Shown: one piece after another, positions 8,477 through 16,776 of the stretch | How positions within the stretch are numbered: position 1 is the first letter of the stretch | Layout: each line of letters opens with the position of its first letter | NCBI RefSeq assembly: GCF_000711885.1 | Contig: NZ_JONK01000008.1 | Coordinates: forward strand, 103,253-167,252 | Direction: 5' to 3' | DNA length: 64,000 nt | DNA from: Chromobacterium haemolyticum DSM 19808 | GTDB taxonomy: Bacteria > Pseudomonadota > Gammaproteobacteria > Burkholderiales > Chromobacteriaceae | Translations under genes and position numbers: made by a program | The notes under the pieces: model-generated | The model's database searches: none | Told to the model about the DNA's origin: nothing | The model's input: the letters and a program-made list of their open reading frames with translations, nothing else

Positions 8477-11245
8477 TCAGTGCGCGCTTTCCCAACTTTC
8501 CCCCGCGCCCACCTCCGCCAACAGCGGCACCTTGAGCTTGGCCACGCCGGCCATGATCTCAGGCAAACGCCGCTTAACCCGCTCCAACTCGGCTTCCGGC
8601 ACTTCCAGCACCAGCTCGTCGTGCACCTGCATGATCAGTTTGCTGCCCATGGCGTCGTCCTGCAGCCAGTTTTGCACCGCTATCATCGCCAGTTTGATCA
8701 GATCCGCCGCCGTACCCTGCATCGGCGCATTGATCGCCGCGCGCTCGGCGCCAGCGCGGCGCGCCTGATTCGAGAGCTTGATTTCCGGCAGATACAAGCG
8801 ACGGCCAAACACGGTTTCAACATAACCTTGCTCGCGCGCGGTTTCGCGCGTGGTCTGCATATACTCCGCCACGCCCGGATAGCGCATGAAGTAACGATCG
8901 ATGTATTGCTGGGCGGCGCTGCGCTCTATGTCCAGCTGCGCGGCCAGGCCAAACGCGCTCATGCCGTAGATCAGGCCGAAATTGATCGCCTTGGCGGCAC
9001 GCCGCTGATCAGGGCTGACTTGGGACAATTCCACGCCGAACACCTCGGCGGCAGTGGCGCGGTGGATGTCCTCTCCGCTGGCGAAGGCTTGCAACATGCC
9101 GGCGTCGTCGGACAAATGCGCCATGATGCGTAGCTCAATCTGCGAATAGTCGGCGCTGACAATCACATGCCCCGGCGGCGCGATGAAAGCCTCCCGCACG
9201 CGACGCCCTTCCGGTGTGCGCACTGGAATGTTCTGAAGATTGGGATCCGAGCTGGCCAAGCGTCCGGTGATCGCTACCGCTTGGGCGTAATTAGTATGCA
9301 CACGGCCGGTGGCAGCATTGATCAGCAGCGGCAATTTGTCAGTGTAGGTGGACTTGAGCTTGGCCAGGCCGCGATATTCCAGAATGCACTTGGGCAGGGG
9401 GTGGTCCAGCGCCAAGGCCTCCAACACCGACTCATCAGTGGAATAACCGCCGGACGGAGTCTTCTTCACGCCCTTGGTGGGAATGGCCAACTTGCCGAAC
9501 AGGATTTCTTGCAACTGTTTGGGCGAGTTCAGATTAAACGGCTGGCCGGCCAATTCATAAGCCTGGCTCTCAAGCCGCAGCATTTCCGTACCCAATTGGT
9601 GGCTTTGCGCCGCTAGCCGGTCGCGGTCTATCAACACCCCATTTCGTTCCATCGTAAACAACACCTCGGCCACCGGCAGCTCGATGTCGCGGTAGACCTC
9701 GCGCAAGCGTCCTGTCAGCAGGCCGGAGAAGTATTGATTCAAGCGCAGCGTGATGTCGGCGTCCTCGGCCGCGTAGTTGGACGCAGTGTCCACGTCCACC
9801 TCGCCGAAGCCGATCTGCTTGGCGCCTTTGCCGCAAATCTCCTCGTAGCTGACCGTGGATTCGCCCAGGTGACGGCGCGCCAGATCGTCCATATTGTGGC
9901 GCTCATGGCTTTCCACCACATAGGAGGCCAGCAGGGAATCGTCGATCACGCCCGCCAGGCGAATACCGTGATTGGCGAACACATGACGGTCGTACTTCAG
10001 GTTCTGGCCGCATTTTTTCCTGTTGGCGTCTTCCAGCCAAGGTTTGAGCTTGGCCAGGCTTTGCTCCAGATCCAATTGCTCAGGCGCCCCGGCATAGTGA
10101 TGCCCCAACGGCAAATAGGCGGCCTCGCCGGAACGCACCGAGAAACTGATGCCGATAATACGCGCCTGCATCTGGTCCAGACTCGTGGTCTCGGTGTCCA
10201 GCGATACCACGTCCGCCACCGCCAGCTTGGCCAGCCAGGCATCCAGTTGCTCAGCGACCAGAATGGTTTCATAACGTCGCTCCGCCACCGCCTCCGGCAG
10301 AGCCGGGCTGTCTTGCGCGACTTCAATGGCGAACAGGTCGTCCCCCTGGGCCCCGGCGGTGGTTTGCGCCACCGCGGGCATGTCTTCACCCTCGATCACC
10401 TCGCGGTAGAAAGTACGGAATCCCAATCCCTGATATAACTCGGCCAGCCGCGGCTTGTCCTTGACCCCATGCTGCAAGCTGTCCAGGCCGTAAGGCATGT
10501 CCGCGTTCAGATCGACATCGCACTTGATGGTGATCAGCTCGCGGCCCTTGGGCAGCCAGTCCAGCGCCGCGCGCAGGTTCTCGCCCACCTTGCCGCCCAC
10601 CTCTTCCGCCTGTGCGATGATGGCGTCCAGACTGCCGTACTGCTCCAGCCACTTGACCGCCGTCTTGGGGCCACACTTGTCGACGCCCGGCACATTGTCC
10701 ACCTTGTCGCCGATCAGGGTCAGGTAGTCGACGATCAATTCCGGCGGCACGCCGAACTTGTCCTTGACCCCGTCGCGGTCGAAGGTTTCATTGGTCATGG
10801 TATTGACGATGGACACCAGGCCGTCCACCAATTGCGCCATGTCCTTGTCGCCGGTGGAGATGATTACCCTCATGCCGGCGGCCGCGCCGGCTCTCGCCAG
10901 CGTGCCGATCACGTCGTCGGCTTCCACCCCCGGCACTACCAGCATCGGCCAGCCCGAGGCTTGCACCACCTCATGGACCGCCGTAATCTGGGAGGCGAGT
11001 TCCTCCGGCATCGACGGGCGATTGGCCTTGTATTCGGGGTAAAGGTCGTCGCGAAACGTCTTGCCTTTGGCGTCGAAAACGCAGGCGCTATAATCGAACT
11101 GCACTTCCTTCTCCAGCCGCCTGAGCATGTTCACCATGCCGTAGACAGCCCCCACCGGGCGGCCATCCGGAGAGCGCAAATCGGGCATCGCGTGAAAGGC
11201 GCGGTACAAATAAGAAGAGCCGTCGATCAATAACAGTGTTTTCAT
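8477..11245 (-). CDS. polA: DNA polymerase I
   Basis: 922 aa, full length. N-terminal 5'-nuclease domain (LLIDGSSYLYRAFHA; acidic VEADDVIGTLA and STGDKDMAQLV; H3TH near NVPGVDKCGPKTA). The 3'-5' exonuclease domain keeps catalytic acids in SLDTETTSL, NLKYDRHVF and YAAEDADITL, so proofreading should be active. Polymerase domain: motif A DYSQIELRI, O-helix RRAAKAINFGLIYG, motif C QVHDELVLEV. It fills Okazaki gaps and does repair synthesis. No clear Shine-Dalgarno sequence precedes the ATG; the start is only 15 bp from that of the divergent LOG gene. Confidence 0.97.
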   Translation of the reverse strand: MKTLLLIDGSSYLYRAFHAMPDLRSPDGRPVGAVYGMVNMLRRLEKEVQFDYSACVFDAKGKTFRDDLYPEYKANRPSMPEELASQITAVHEVVQASGWPMLVVPGVEADDVIGTLARAGAAAGMRVIISTGDKDMAQLVDGLVSIVNTMTNETFDRDGVKDKFGVPPELIVDYLTLIGDKVDNVPGVDKCGPKTAVKWLEQYGSLDAIIAQAEEVGGKVGENLRAALDWLPKGRELITIKCDVDLNADMPYGLDSLQHGVKDKPRLAELYQGLGFRTFYREVIEGEDMPAVAQTTAGAQGDDLFAIEVAQDSPALPEAVAERRYETILVAEQLDAWLAKLAVADVVSLDTETTSLDQMQARIIGISFSVRSGEAAYLPLGHHYAGAPEQLDLEQSLAKLKPWLEDANRKKCGQNLKYDRHVFANHGIRLAGVIDDSLLASYVVESHERHNMDDLARRHLGESTVSYEEICGKGAKQIGFGEVDVDTASNYAAEDADITLRLNQYFSGLLTGRLREVYRDIELPVAEVLFTMERNGVLIDRDRLAAQSHQLGTEMLRLESQAYELAGQPFNLNSPKQLQEILFGKLAIPTKGVKKTPSGGYSTDESVLEALALDHPLPKCILEYRGLAKLKSTYTDKLPLLINAATGRVHTNYAQAVAITGRLASSDPNLQNIPVRTPEGRRVREAFIAPPGHVIVSADYSQIELRIMAHLSDDAGMLQAFASGEDIHRATAAEVFGVELSQVSPDQRRAAKAINFGLIYGMSAFGLAAQLDIERSAAQQYIDRYFMRYPGVAEYMQTTRETAREQGYVETVFGRRLYLPEIKLSNQARRAGAERAAINAPMQGTAADLIKLAMIAVQNWLQDDAMGSKLIMQVHDELVLEVPEAELERVKRRLPEIMAGVAKLKVPLLAEVGAGESWESAH

Positions 11246-11260
11246 AAAAAGAGGCAGAAT

Positions 11261-11989
11261 ATGAGCTTGTCCGATAAATTACCGCAAACCAGCGATCGTC
11301 ACGCAATGATGCAGCGTTTCCGTTCCCGCGAAGCCTGGCATGTGATGAAGATAATGTCGGAGTTTGTCGATTCGGCGGAAGCCTTGCAAGGCATCATGCC
11401 GGCGGTGAGCATTTTTGGCAGCGCGCGCACGCCGCGCGACCACAAGTATTACAAATTGACCGAAGAAGTCGCGCGCCTGCTGTCGGACTCGGGCTTCTCT
11501 GTCGTTTCCGGGGGCGGCCCCGGCATCATGGAAGCCGCCAATAAGGGAGCATTCTACGGCAGAAGCCCGTCCGTGGCGCTGAATATCGTGCTGCCGCATG
11601 AACAGAAACCCAATGAATACCAAGACCTGAGCATCAAGTTCAACCACTTCTTCAGCCGCAAGGTCATGTTCGTCAAACACGCCATCGCCTACGTGGTGAT
11701 GCCGGGCGGCTTCGGCACGCTGGACGAAATGTTCGAGGCGCTGACGCTGATCCAGACCGGCAAGAGCCGCAAGATTCCGATCATTCTGTGCTGCAGGGAG
11801 TTCTGGGAAGGCCTGCTGGACTGGGTCAAGGACCGCTTGATCAGCGAGGGCATGATCAACCCCGACGACATGAATCTGATCCAACTGATCGACGATCCGC
11901 GGCAAATCGTCGAAACTATCTTCAAACATTACGAAACCCGCGGTTTTGAAGCGCTGCCCGAAGAGCGCGAACAACTGCTGCATCTTTAA
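11261..11989 (+). CDS. LOG-family (TIGR00730) Rossmann-fold protein
   Basis: 242 aa. Contains the nucleotide-binding GGGPGIMEAANKGAF and the PGGFGTLDEMFE motif, diagnostic of LOG proteins, many of which are cytokinin riboside 5'-monophosphate phosphoribohydrolases (AMP hydrolysis in bacteria). The ATG has a good GAGG ribosome-binding site 6 nt upstream. The N-terminal extension before the Rossmann core (about 40 residues, Met-rich) is typical of the longer proteobacterial type. First gene of an operon with the DUF2782 protein and thrB. Confidence 0.88.
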   Translation: MSLSDKLPQTSDRHAMMQRFRSREAWHVMKIMSEFVDSAEALQGIMPAVSIFGSARTPRDHKYYKLTEEVARLLSDSGFSVVSGGGPGIMEAANKGAFYGRSPSVALNIVLPHEQKPNEYQDLSIKFNHFFSRKVMFVKHAIAYVVMPGGFGTLDEMFEALTLIQTGKSRKIPIILCCREFWEGLLDWVKDRLISEGMINPDDMNLIQLIDDPRQIVETIFKHYETRGFEALPEEREQLLHL

Positions 11990-12015
11990 AACTGATGACA
12001 ATCAAGGACCACGCC

Positions 12016-12342
12016 ATGCGCCGCCTGCTCGCCGCCCTCGCCCTGCTGCCATTGACAGCCGCCTGGGCCGATACGCCCCCTCCCGCCAAGACTCCGGTGC
12101 CGCCGCCGCCGGCGATCAGCGAACAAAACGCCGCCACCGCGGAACCTGAGGTGCGCATCATTCAGAAGGGCGAAGACAAGATCGAGGAATACCGGCTCAA
12201 CGGCCATTTGTACATGGTCAAGGTGACACCGTCGCACGGCGTGCCCTACTACCTGATGGACGATAACGGCTCCGGCTCCATGAAACAGATCGATCCCGCC
12301 AACCGCATCATCATCCCGCGCTGGGTGCTGATCCGGTTCTGA
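12016..12342 (+). CDS. DUF2782 secreted protein
   Basis: 108 aa from MRRLLAALA. Signal peptide about residues 1-18 (ends at AWA), then a Pro-rich linker (PPPAKTPVPPPPA) and the conserved domain: VRIIQKGEDKIEEYRLNGHLYMVKVTP...YYLMDDNGSG, ending RWVLIRF. This is DUF2782, of unknown function, regularly found between polA-region genes and thrB in betaproteobacteria. It sits 26 bp after the LOG gene and 10 bp before thrB, so is probably cotranscribed. Confidence 0.8.
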   Translation: MRRLLAALALLPLTAAWADTPPPAKTPVPPPPAISEQNAATAEPEVRIIQKGEDKIEEYRLNGHLYMVKVTPSHGVPYYLMDDNGSGSMKQIDPANRIIIPRWVLIRF

Positions 12343-12352
12343 GAGGGCAACC

Positions 12353-13291
12353 ATGTCTGTTTACACCACGGTCAGCCATGACCAGATGCAGGAATGGCTC
12401 AAGCGTTACACCTTGGGCCAGCTGCTGGACTTGCAGGGCATCGCCTCCGGCATCACCAATACCAACTACTTCGTCACCACCACGCATGGCCGCTACGTGC
12501 TGACGCTGTTCGAAGCGCTGAAACTGCAGGAACTGCCCTATTACCTGACGCTGATGAGCCACTTGGCGCGCCACGGCGTAGCCTGCCCGGCGCCGGTAGC
12601 CGACAATACAGACCAGTTCGCCTCGATGCTGGCCGGCAAACCGGCCTGCCTGGTCAGTTGCCTGGACGGCGCCGACGTCGCGCAGCCCACCCCGGCGCAA
12701 TGTCGCGCCGTCGGCGAGATGCTGGCGCAAATGCATATCGCCGGCGCCACCTTCCCCGGCAAGATGGCCAATCCCCGCGGCCCGCGCTGGTGGAGCGAAA
12801 CCGCCCGCATGGTTTACCCCCGCATGGACGAAGACGCCGCCGCCTTGCTTCGCGAGGAGGTGCAGTTCCAGGACAGCCACCGCTTCGATCACCTGCCCTC
12901 GGGCGTGATCCACGCCGACTTGTTCCGCGACAATGTGCTATTGGACGGCGACCGCATAGCCGGCTTCATCGACTTCTACTACGCTTGCAACGACGTGCTA
13001 CTCTACGACCTGGCCATCGCGGTCAACGACTGGGCACGCAACGATGATCACAACATAGACGATGATCGCGCCGCCGCACTGCTTTCCGGCTACCAGTCTG
13101 AGCGCAAGCTCACACCGGAAGAGAAAAAGGCCTGGCCGCTGATGCTGCGCGCCGCCGCGCTGCGCTTCTGGGTGTCACGTCTGCAAGATCTGCATTTCCC
13201 GACAGCGGGCGAGATGACCTACACTAAAGAGCCGCAGGTTTTTCAGGCCGTTCTCAGCACCCATAGAACTCGTCTGCACTTTTGGACATAA
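12353..13291 (+). CDS. thrB: Homoserine kinase, aminoglycoside-phosphotransferase-fold type (ThrB)
   Basis: 312 aa. It phosphorylates homoserine in threonine synthesis. The start MSVYTTVSHDQMQEWL and the IASGITNTNYFVTT nucleotide-binding loop are characteristic of this non-GHMP kinase type. Catalytic loop VIHADLFRDNVLL (HxDxxxxN) and the metal-binding IDFYYACND are intact. It draws on the same homoserine pool as MetX, whose gene lies 10 kb away. Ends the LOG / DUF2782 / thrB operon. Confidence 0.93.
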   Translation: MSVYTTVSHDQMQEWLKRYTLGQLLDLQGIASGITNTNYFVTTTHGRYVLTLFEALKLQELPYYLTLMSHLARHGVACPAPVADNTDQFASMLAGKPACLVSCLDGADVAQPTPAQCRAVGEMLAQMHIAGATFPGKMANPRGPRWWSETARMVYPRMDEDAAALLREEVQFQDSHRFDHLPSGVIHADLFRDNVLLDGDRIAGFIDFYYACNDVLLYDLAIAVNDWARNDDHNIDDDRAAALLSGYQSERKLTPEEKKAWPLMLRAAALRFWVSRLQDLHFPTAGEMTYTKEPQVFQAVLSTHRTRLHFWT

Positions 13292-13336
13292 ACCATAGTT
13301 AATCCGTCAAATAGCGCTCGTCATACAGCATTCACT

Positions 13337-13365
13337 TTGCTAAAGACAATATACTGTCTTATGAT
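13337..13365 (+). promoter_or_regulatory. Sigma70-type promoter with a palindrome in its spacer
   Basis: Candidate -35 TTGCTA (13337-13342) and -10 TATGAT (13360-13365) separated by exactly 17 nt. The spacer is nearly filled by an inverted repeat AAGACA-N6-TGTCTT (13343-13348 and 13355-13360), whose right arm touches the first T of the -10. Predicted start near 13372 gives a leader of about 56 nt to the YjbE-like gene, which has AAGGA 7 nt before its ATG. A repressor or activator site is suggested by position only. Confidence 0.5.
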
Positions 13366-13427
13366 GCAGGCTGTAGTATCTTGCAAATATTCTTGTGTCC
13401 AACTTTCGAACATATAAGGACTTCATC

Positions 13428-13697
13428 ATGTTGAAAAAAATCATGCTGATCGCTTTGGCTGGCGCACTTTCCGCTCCGGTATTCGCAGCGGAAGAAGCCG
13501 CTGCCACCTCCGCCGCGGGCTCTAGCGCTGCCGGTACCACCTCCGCAGCCGCCGCTGGCGCCGCCGGCACCACTGCTGGCATTGCTGGCTTGAGCGTTGG
13601 CACTATTGCTGCTATCGGCGCCGCTGTAGCAGCTGCCGTAGCTGTCTCGAGCAATAGCGACTCGTCGACCAGCCACTCCGCGACCACTCATCACTAA
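13428..13697 (+). CDS. YjbE/GfcA-like small Ala/Ser/Thr-rich secreted protein
   Basis: 89 aa from MLKKIMLIALAG. Signal peptide to about residue 20 (PVFA), then a low-complexity Ala/Ser/Gly/Thr region with a hydrophobic stretch (IAGLSVGTIAAIGAAVAAAVAVS) and a Ser/His/Thr tail. It resembles E. coli YjbE and GfcA, small proteins of unknown function opening the yjbEFGH and gfc exopolysaccharide operons. Composition makes homology hard to prove, but the YjbH-domain gene downstream supports it. A long hairpin follows, so this gene may be expressed more than the next ones. Confidence 0.6.
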   Translation: MLKKIMLIALAGALSAPVFAAEEAAATSAAGSSAAGTTSAAAAGAAGTTAGIAGLSVGTIAAIGAAVAAAVAVSSNSDSSTSHSATTHH

Positions 13698-13710
13698 CAG
13701 CTCAACCATT

Positions 13711-13794
13711 TGGCCTGATGATTGCTTAGGCCAGGTGGACTTAGCTGTATTAATCAGGCAGCTTATCTTCAACAAATAAAGATAACTGCCTGAT
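13711..13794 (+). other. Two hairpins between the YjbE-like and YjbH genes
   Basis: First: TGGCCT / AGGCCA (13711-13716, 13728-13733). Second, stronger: ATCAGGCAG-C-TTATCTT pairing with AAGATAA-CTGCCTGAT (13753-13769, 13779-13794), a 16-bp stem with one bulged C and a 9-nt loop. The sequence after it (GCTTTATTCT) is only moderately T-rich. It could act as a partial terminator or an mRNA 3'-end stabiliser giving differential expression inside the operon. Confidence 0.55.
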
Positions 13795-13892
13795 GCTTTA
13801 TTCTATATTCCATTATAATTTTGAGCTATGTGGCGCCCCGAAACATCACACCCTCATAGCACCATAGAAAATTCAAATAATTCAAAAATATT

Positions 13893-16748
13893 GTGTCAAT
13901 TTCACTTTCTTTGCGCAGCGGGATAATCAAAGGGGTTTTAATTGGCGGCGCATATTATTATTGCGTGCCACTCGCTTTAGCTCAACCAAGCCTCAATGGT
14001 CAGCTTGGCTACATCAATATGCCATCCGCCGATGTTGGCCGCGATGGTTCTCTGAGCTTTGGTTTTAGCACGGACAAGCCCTATGACACTCTCTGGACCT
14101 CCGCCACCATTTTACCATTCCTGGAAGTTTCTGGTCGCTACGTCTCTATATCTGGTATTGCTGGTTTCGACAATCAGCAGTATGGCGGAGGTTATGGCAG
14201 CTACAAAGACAAGGCCATAGATACAAAGTGGAAGATATTCTCTGAAACCTCGACATGGCCAGCCCTATCCTATGGGCGCACAGACATATTTGGCACAGCT
14301 TTATGGCGGGGCAACTACATTGTCGCCAGTAAACATATTCTACCTAATTTAGAGGCCTCGATTGGATTTGCTTCAGGACGTATTGAAGGCCCCTTTGGCG
14401 GGGCTCGGTGGACCCCTCAAAGCTATCCGAATTGGTCACTAGTAGCCGAATACGACGCCAATAATTACCCAAAAGATTTTCGTGCAGAAGATACCTTTGC
14501 CAGCCAAAGAAAAAAGGGCTCGGCAGTTGGCATAGAATACCGTTGGGGTTGGCTGGGACTACAGCTTGCCAAGCAAAATACCCATACCAGCCTGAATGCC
14601 TCCATTGAAATTCCTCTCAATGAGCGGGAATTTGTTCCCAAGATTTCTGAACCCGCCTACTTCTCAGGCAGCCTGGAAGTGCCGATCCGGCCTACGCTTA
14701 GCCAGTGGCAAAACGATACCAGCTATGGCCATCGCTTAGTATCTGCGCTCAGCCGTCAGGATTTCAAGAATATCCGCATCAGTGTTCAAGGTGATGAGCT
14801 GTTGCTGGAGCTCACTAATAGCCGTATTTCCAATGTAGGCCGCGCTGTTGGTCGCGCGGTGCGTACCGCCCTTTATTTTGCTCCAATAGAAACGCGCAAT
14901 ATCCGCGTCGTATACACCAAGCTGGAGCAGCCTATCGTCACCTATAGTTTCTTTAATTTGACGGTGCTGAACAATTACTTGCTGGGCAAAGTCGATCGGC
15001 AGACTTTCTTGGAAAGCGTCTCGATCAAGCCGGGCAGGGATGCTGAACTGGTGGAGCGTTCGGCCGAGCAATTGGCCTCTACCATTCGAGATGGCGTCAG
15101 CCTGGAAGTCATGGCAGGCAAAGACGGCGATATTGTCCAGATCAATGCGGAAGACAATGAGGCCAACCGCTTCCGTCTTGTGCCAAAAACAGGCGTCTAT
15201 TTTAACGATCCCAGTGGGGCGTTTCGTTATGAGATCGCAGCGGCGGCGACCTATACCAAAAGACTGGGCAGCGGCCTATATCTGAACAGCGCCTTGAGCA
15301 CCAACCTATACAATACGGTTTCTGGCGTTAAACAAGCATCGAATAGCTTATTGCCTCATGTGCGCTCCGACGTAGCCGATTACAAAAAAACCAATACCCC
15401 CAAGCTTGATCGCCTGATGCTCAACCAATACCTGACATTTGGCGCCAATACCTATGCGCGGGCCTCTGCTGGTATTTATGAGGAAATGTTCCGTGGCGCA
15501 GGCGGTCAAGTCTTGTATTTCCCGGAGACCCGGCACTGGGCGGTAGACCTCACTGTCGATGCGCTACAGCAGCGCGACGTCAAAGGCTGGTTCGGCAAGC
15601 GCGATTATCAAACCGTAACCGCTCTCGCCGCCCTGCATTACCGGTTGCCGATGAATGTGACCGCCACCGTCCGCGCCGGGCGTTTTCTGGCCAAAGACAT
15701 GGGGGCACGTCTCGAGGTAAAACGCCGCTTCCACTCTGGCATAGAAATTGGCGCTTGGTATACCAGCACCAATGGCAACGACATCACCTCCCCGGGCACG
15801 CCAAGTTCACCTTATAAAGATAAGGGCCTGTTCATATCCATCCCGCTGAACAGCATGCTGACCTTGGACACTCAAGCTGTTGGTAATTTTTCCTTGTCGC
15901 CATGGACTCGGGACGTTGGCCAAATGGTCATGTCCCCTGGCGATCTTTACGACATTCTCAGCGATCCTCGTCGTGATGTGGAAATGTATGACGGCCTTGG
16001 CAATTTTGCGGAGCGCTCCGATGAGCAGAACCTTCCTGCGGTCAATCCACCATTGCCGACCTTCCAGCCCTGGCCTGCGATACGCCTGCGTCTCGAGGAT
16101 AGCGGCCGGCAATTTTCCCGCCTCGACGACAAGACCAGCGCACTGACAACCGCCGCGGGGCTAACCCTGGCAGCCATGGTGCTGGATAAACCCATCAATA
16201 AGGCCATCAACCAACGCCAAGATCATCGCCTGCTACGCGGCTGGAAACATATCGGTGATGCCGCTCCTCTCATGGCAATCGGCCTGGCTGGCAGCGCCTT
16301 CGCCTTCGGCGATGAGCGTTTGAGCAATACCGGCCTGATTTCCCTTGAGTCCGCCGCTCTGGCAAGTGCTGGCAGCATGGCATTCAAAGGCTTGGTCAAT
16401 AGAGCCCGCCCCGATAGCAGTGATAATCCATGGCGAAAGCAAAGCGCCGATGCCGCCCGCTTCCAGAGCAGCTTCACATCCAACCATGCTGCCGCGCTAT
16501 TTGGAGCCGTCACCCCCTTTGCCAAAGAATATGACCAGCCTTGGCTCTACGGTTTGGCTGCAATTGGCGCGCTCGGCCGGGTTGCCGGCAAAGAACATTG
16601 GTTATCGGATGTCGCCGCAGGCAGCCTGATCGGTTATGCCTCCGGCGCCTGGCTATGGCAGGCTCAGCGAGATGAGTCCCGGTACCGCACCACGATGATG
16701 ATTGGGCCCAATCAAGCCGGTATCCAAGTTTCGAAATCATTAAACTGA
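13893..16748 (+). CDS. YjbH-domain outer membrane exopolysaccharide protein with C-terminal PAP2 phosphatase domain
   Basis: 951 aa from a GTG at 13893; no good ribosome-binding site is seen. Signal peptide about 1-30 (ends PLALA). Residues ~31-720 match the YjbH/GfcD family (GQLGYINMPSADVGRDGSL; FLEVSGRYVSI; many beta strands), outer membrane proteins of exopolysaccharide or group 4 capsule systems. Residues ~740-930 hold a complete PAP2 signature: KGLVNRARP (Kx6RP, ~832), TSNHAAALFG (variant of PSGH, ~862) and GRVAGKEHWLSDV (Rx5Hx3D, ~894). It may dephosphorylate a lipid-linked or phospholipid substrate in the periplasm. E. coli YjbH has no such domain. Codon use is A/T-richer than in flanking genes. 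Confidence 0.82.
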   Translation: MSISLSLRSGIIKGVLIGGAYYYCVPLALAQPSLNGQLGYINMPSADVGRDGSLSFGFSTDKPYDTLWTSATILPFLEVSGRYVSISGIAGFDNQQYGGGYGSYKDKAIDTKWKIFSETSTWPALSYGRTDIFGTALWRGNYIVASKHILPNLEASIGFASGRIEGPFGGARWTPQSYPNWSLVAEYDANNYPKDFRAEDTFASQRKKGSAVGIEYRWGWLGLQLAKQNTHTSLNASIEIPLNEREFVPKISEPAYFSGSLEVPIRPTLSQWQNDTSYGHRLVSALSRQDFKNIRISVQGDELLLELTNSRISNVGRAVGRAVRTALYFAPIETRNIRVVYTKLEQPIVTYSFFNLTVLNNYLLGKVDRQTFLESVSIKPGRDAELVERSAEQLASTIRDGVSLEVMAGKDGDIVQINAEDNEANRFRLVPKTGVYFNDPSGAFRYEIAAAATYTKRLGSGLYLNSALSTNLYNTVSGVKQASNSLLPHVRSDVADYKKTNTPKLDRLMLNQYLTFGANTYARASAGIYEEMFRGAGGQVLYFPETRHWAVDLTVDALQQRDVKGWFGKRDYQTVTALAALHYRLPMNVTATVRAGRFLAKDMGARLEVKRRFHSGIEIGAWYTSTNGNDITSPGTPSSPYKDKGLFISIPLNSMLTLDTQAVGNFSLSPWTRDVGQMVMSPGDLYDILSDPRRDVEMYDGLGNFAERSDEQNLPAVNPPLPTFQPWPAIRLRLEDSGRQFSRLDDKTSALTTAAGLTLAAMVLDKPINKAINQRQDHRLLRGWKHIGDAAPLMAIGLAGSAFAFGDERLSNTGLISLESAALASAGSMAFKGLVNRARPDSSDNPWRKQSADAARFQSSFTSNHAAALFGAVTPFAKEYDQPWLYGLAAIGALGRVAGKEHWLSDVAAGSLIGYASGAWLWQAQRDESRYRTTMMIGPNQAGIQVSKSLN

Positions 16749-16776
16749 ATAACTATTGAATATGGCCTTATAAGCA

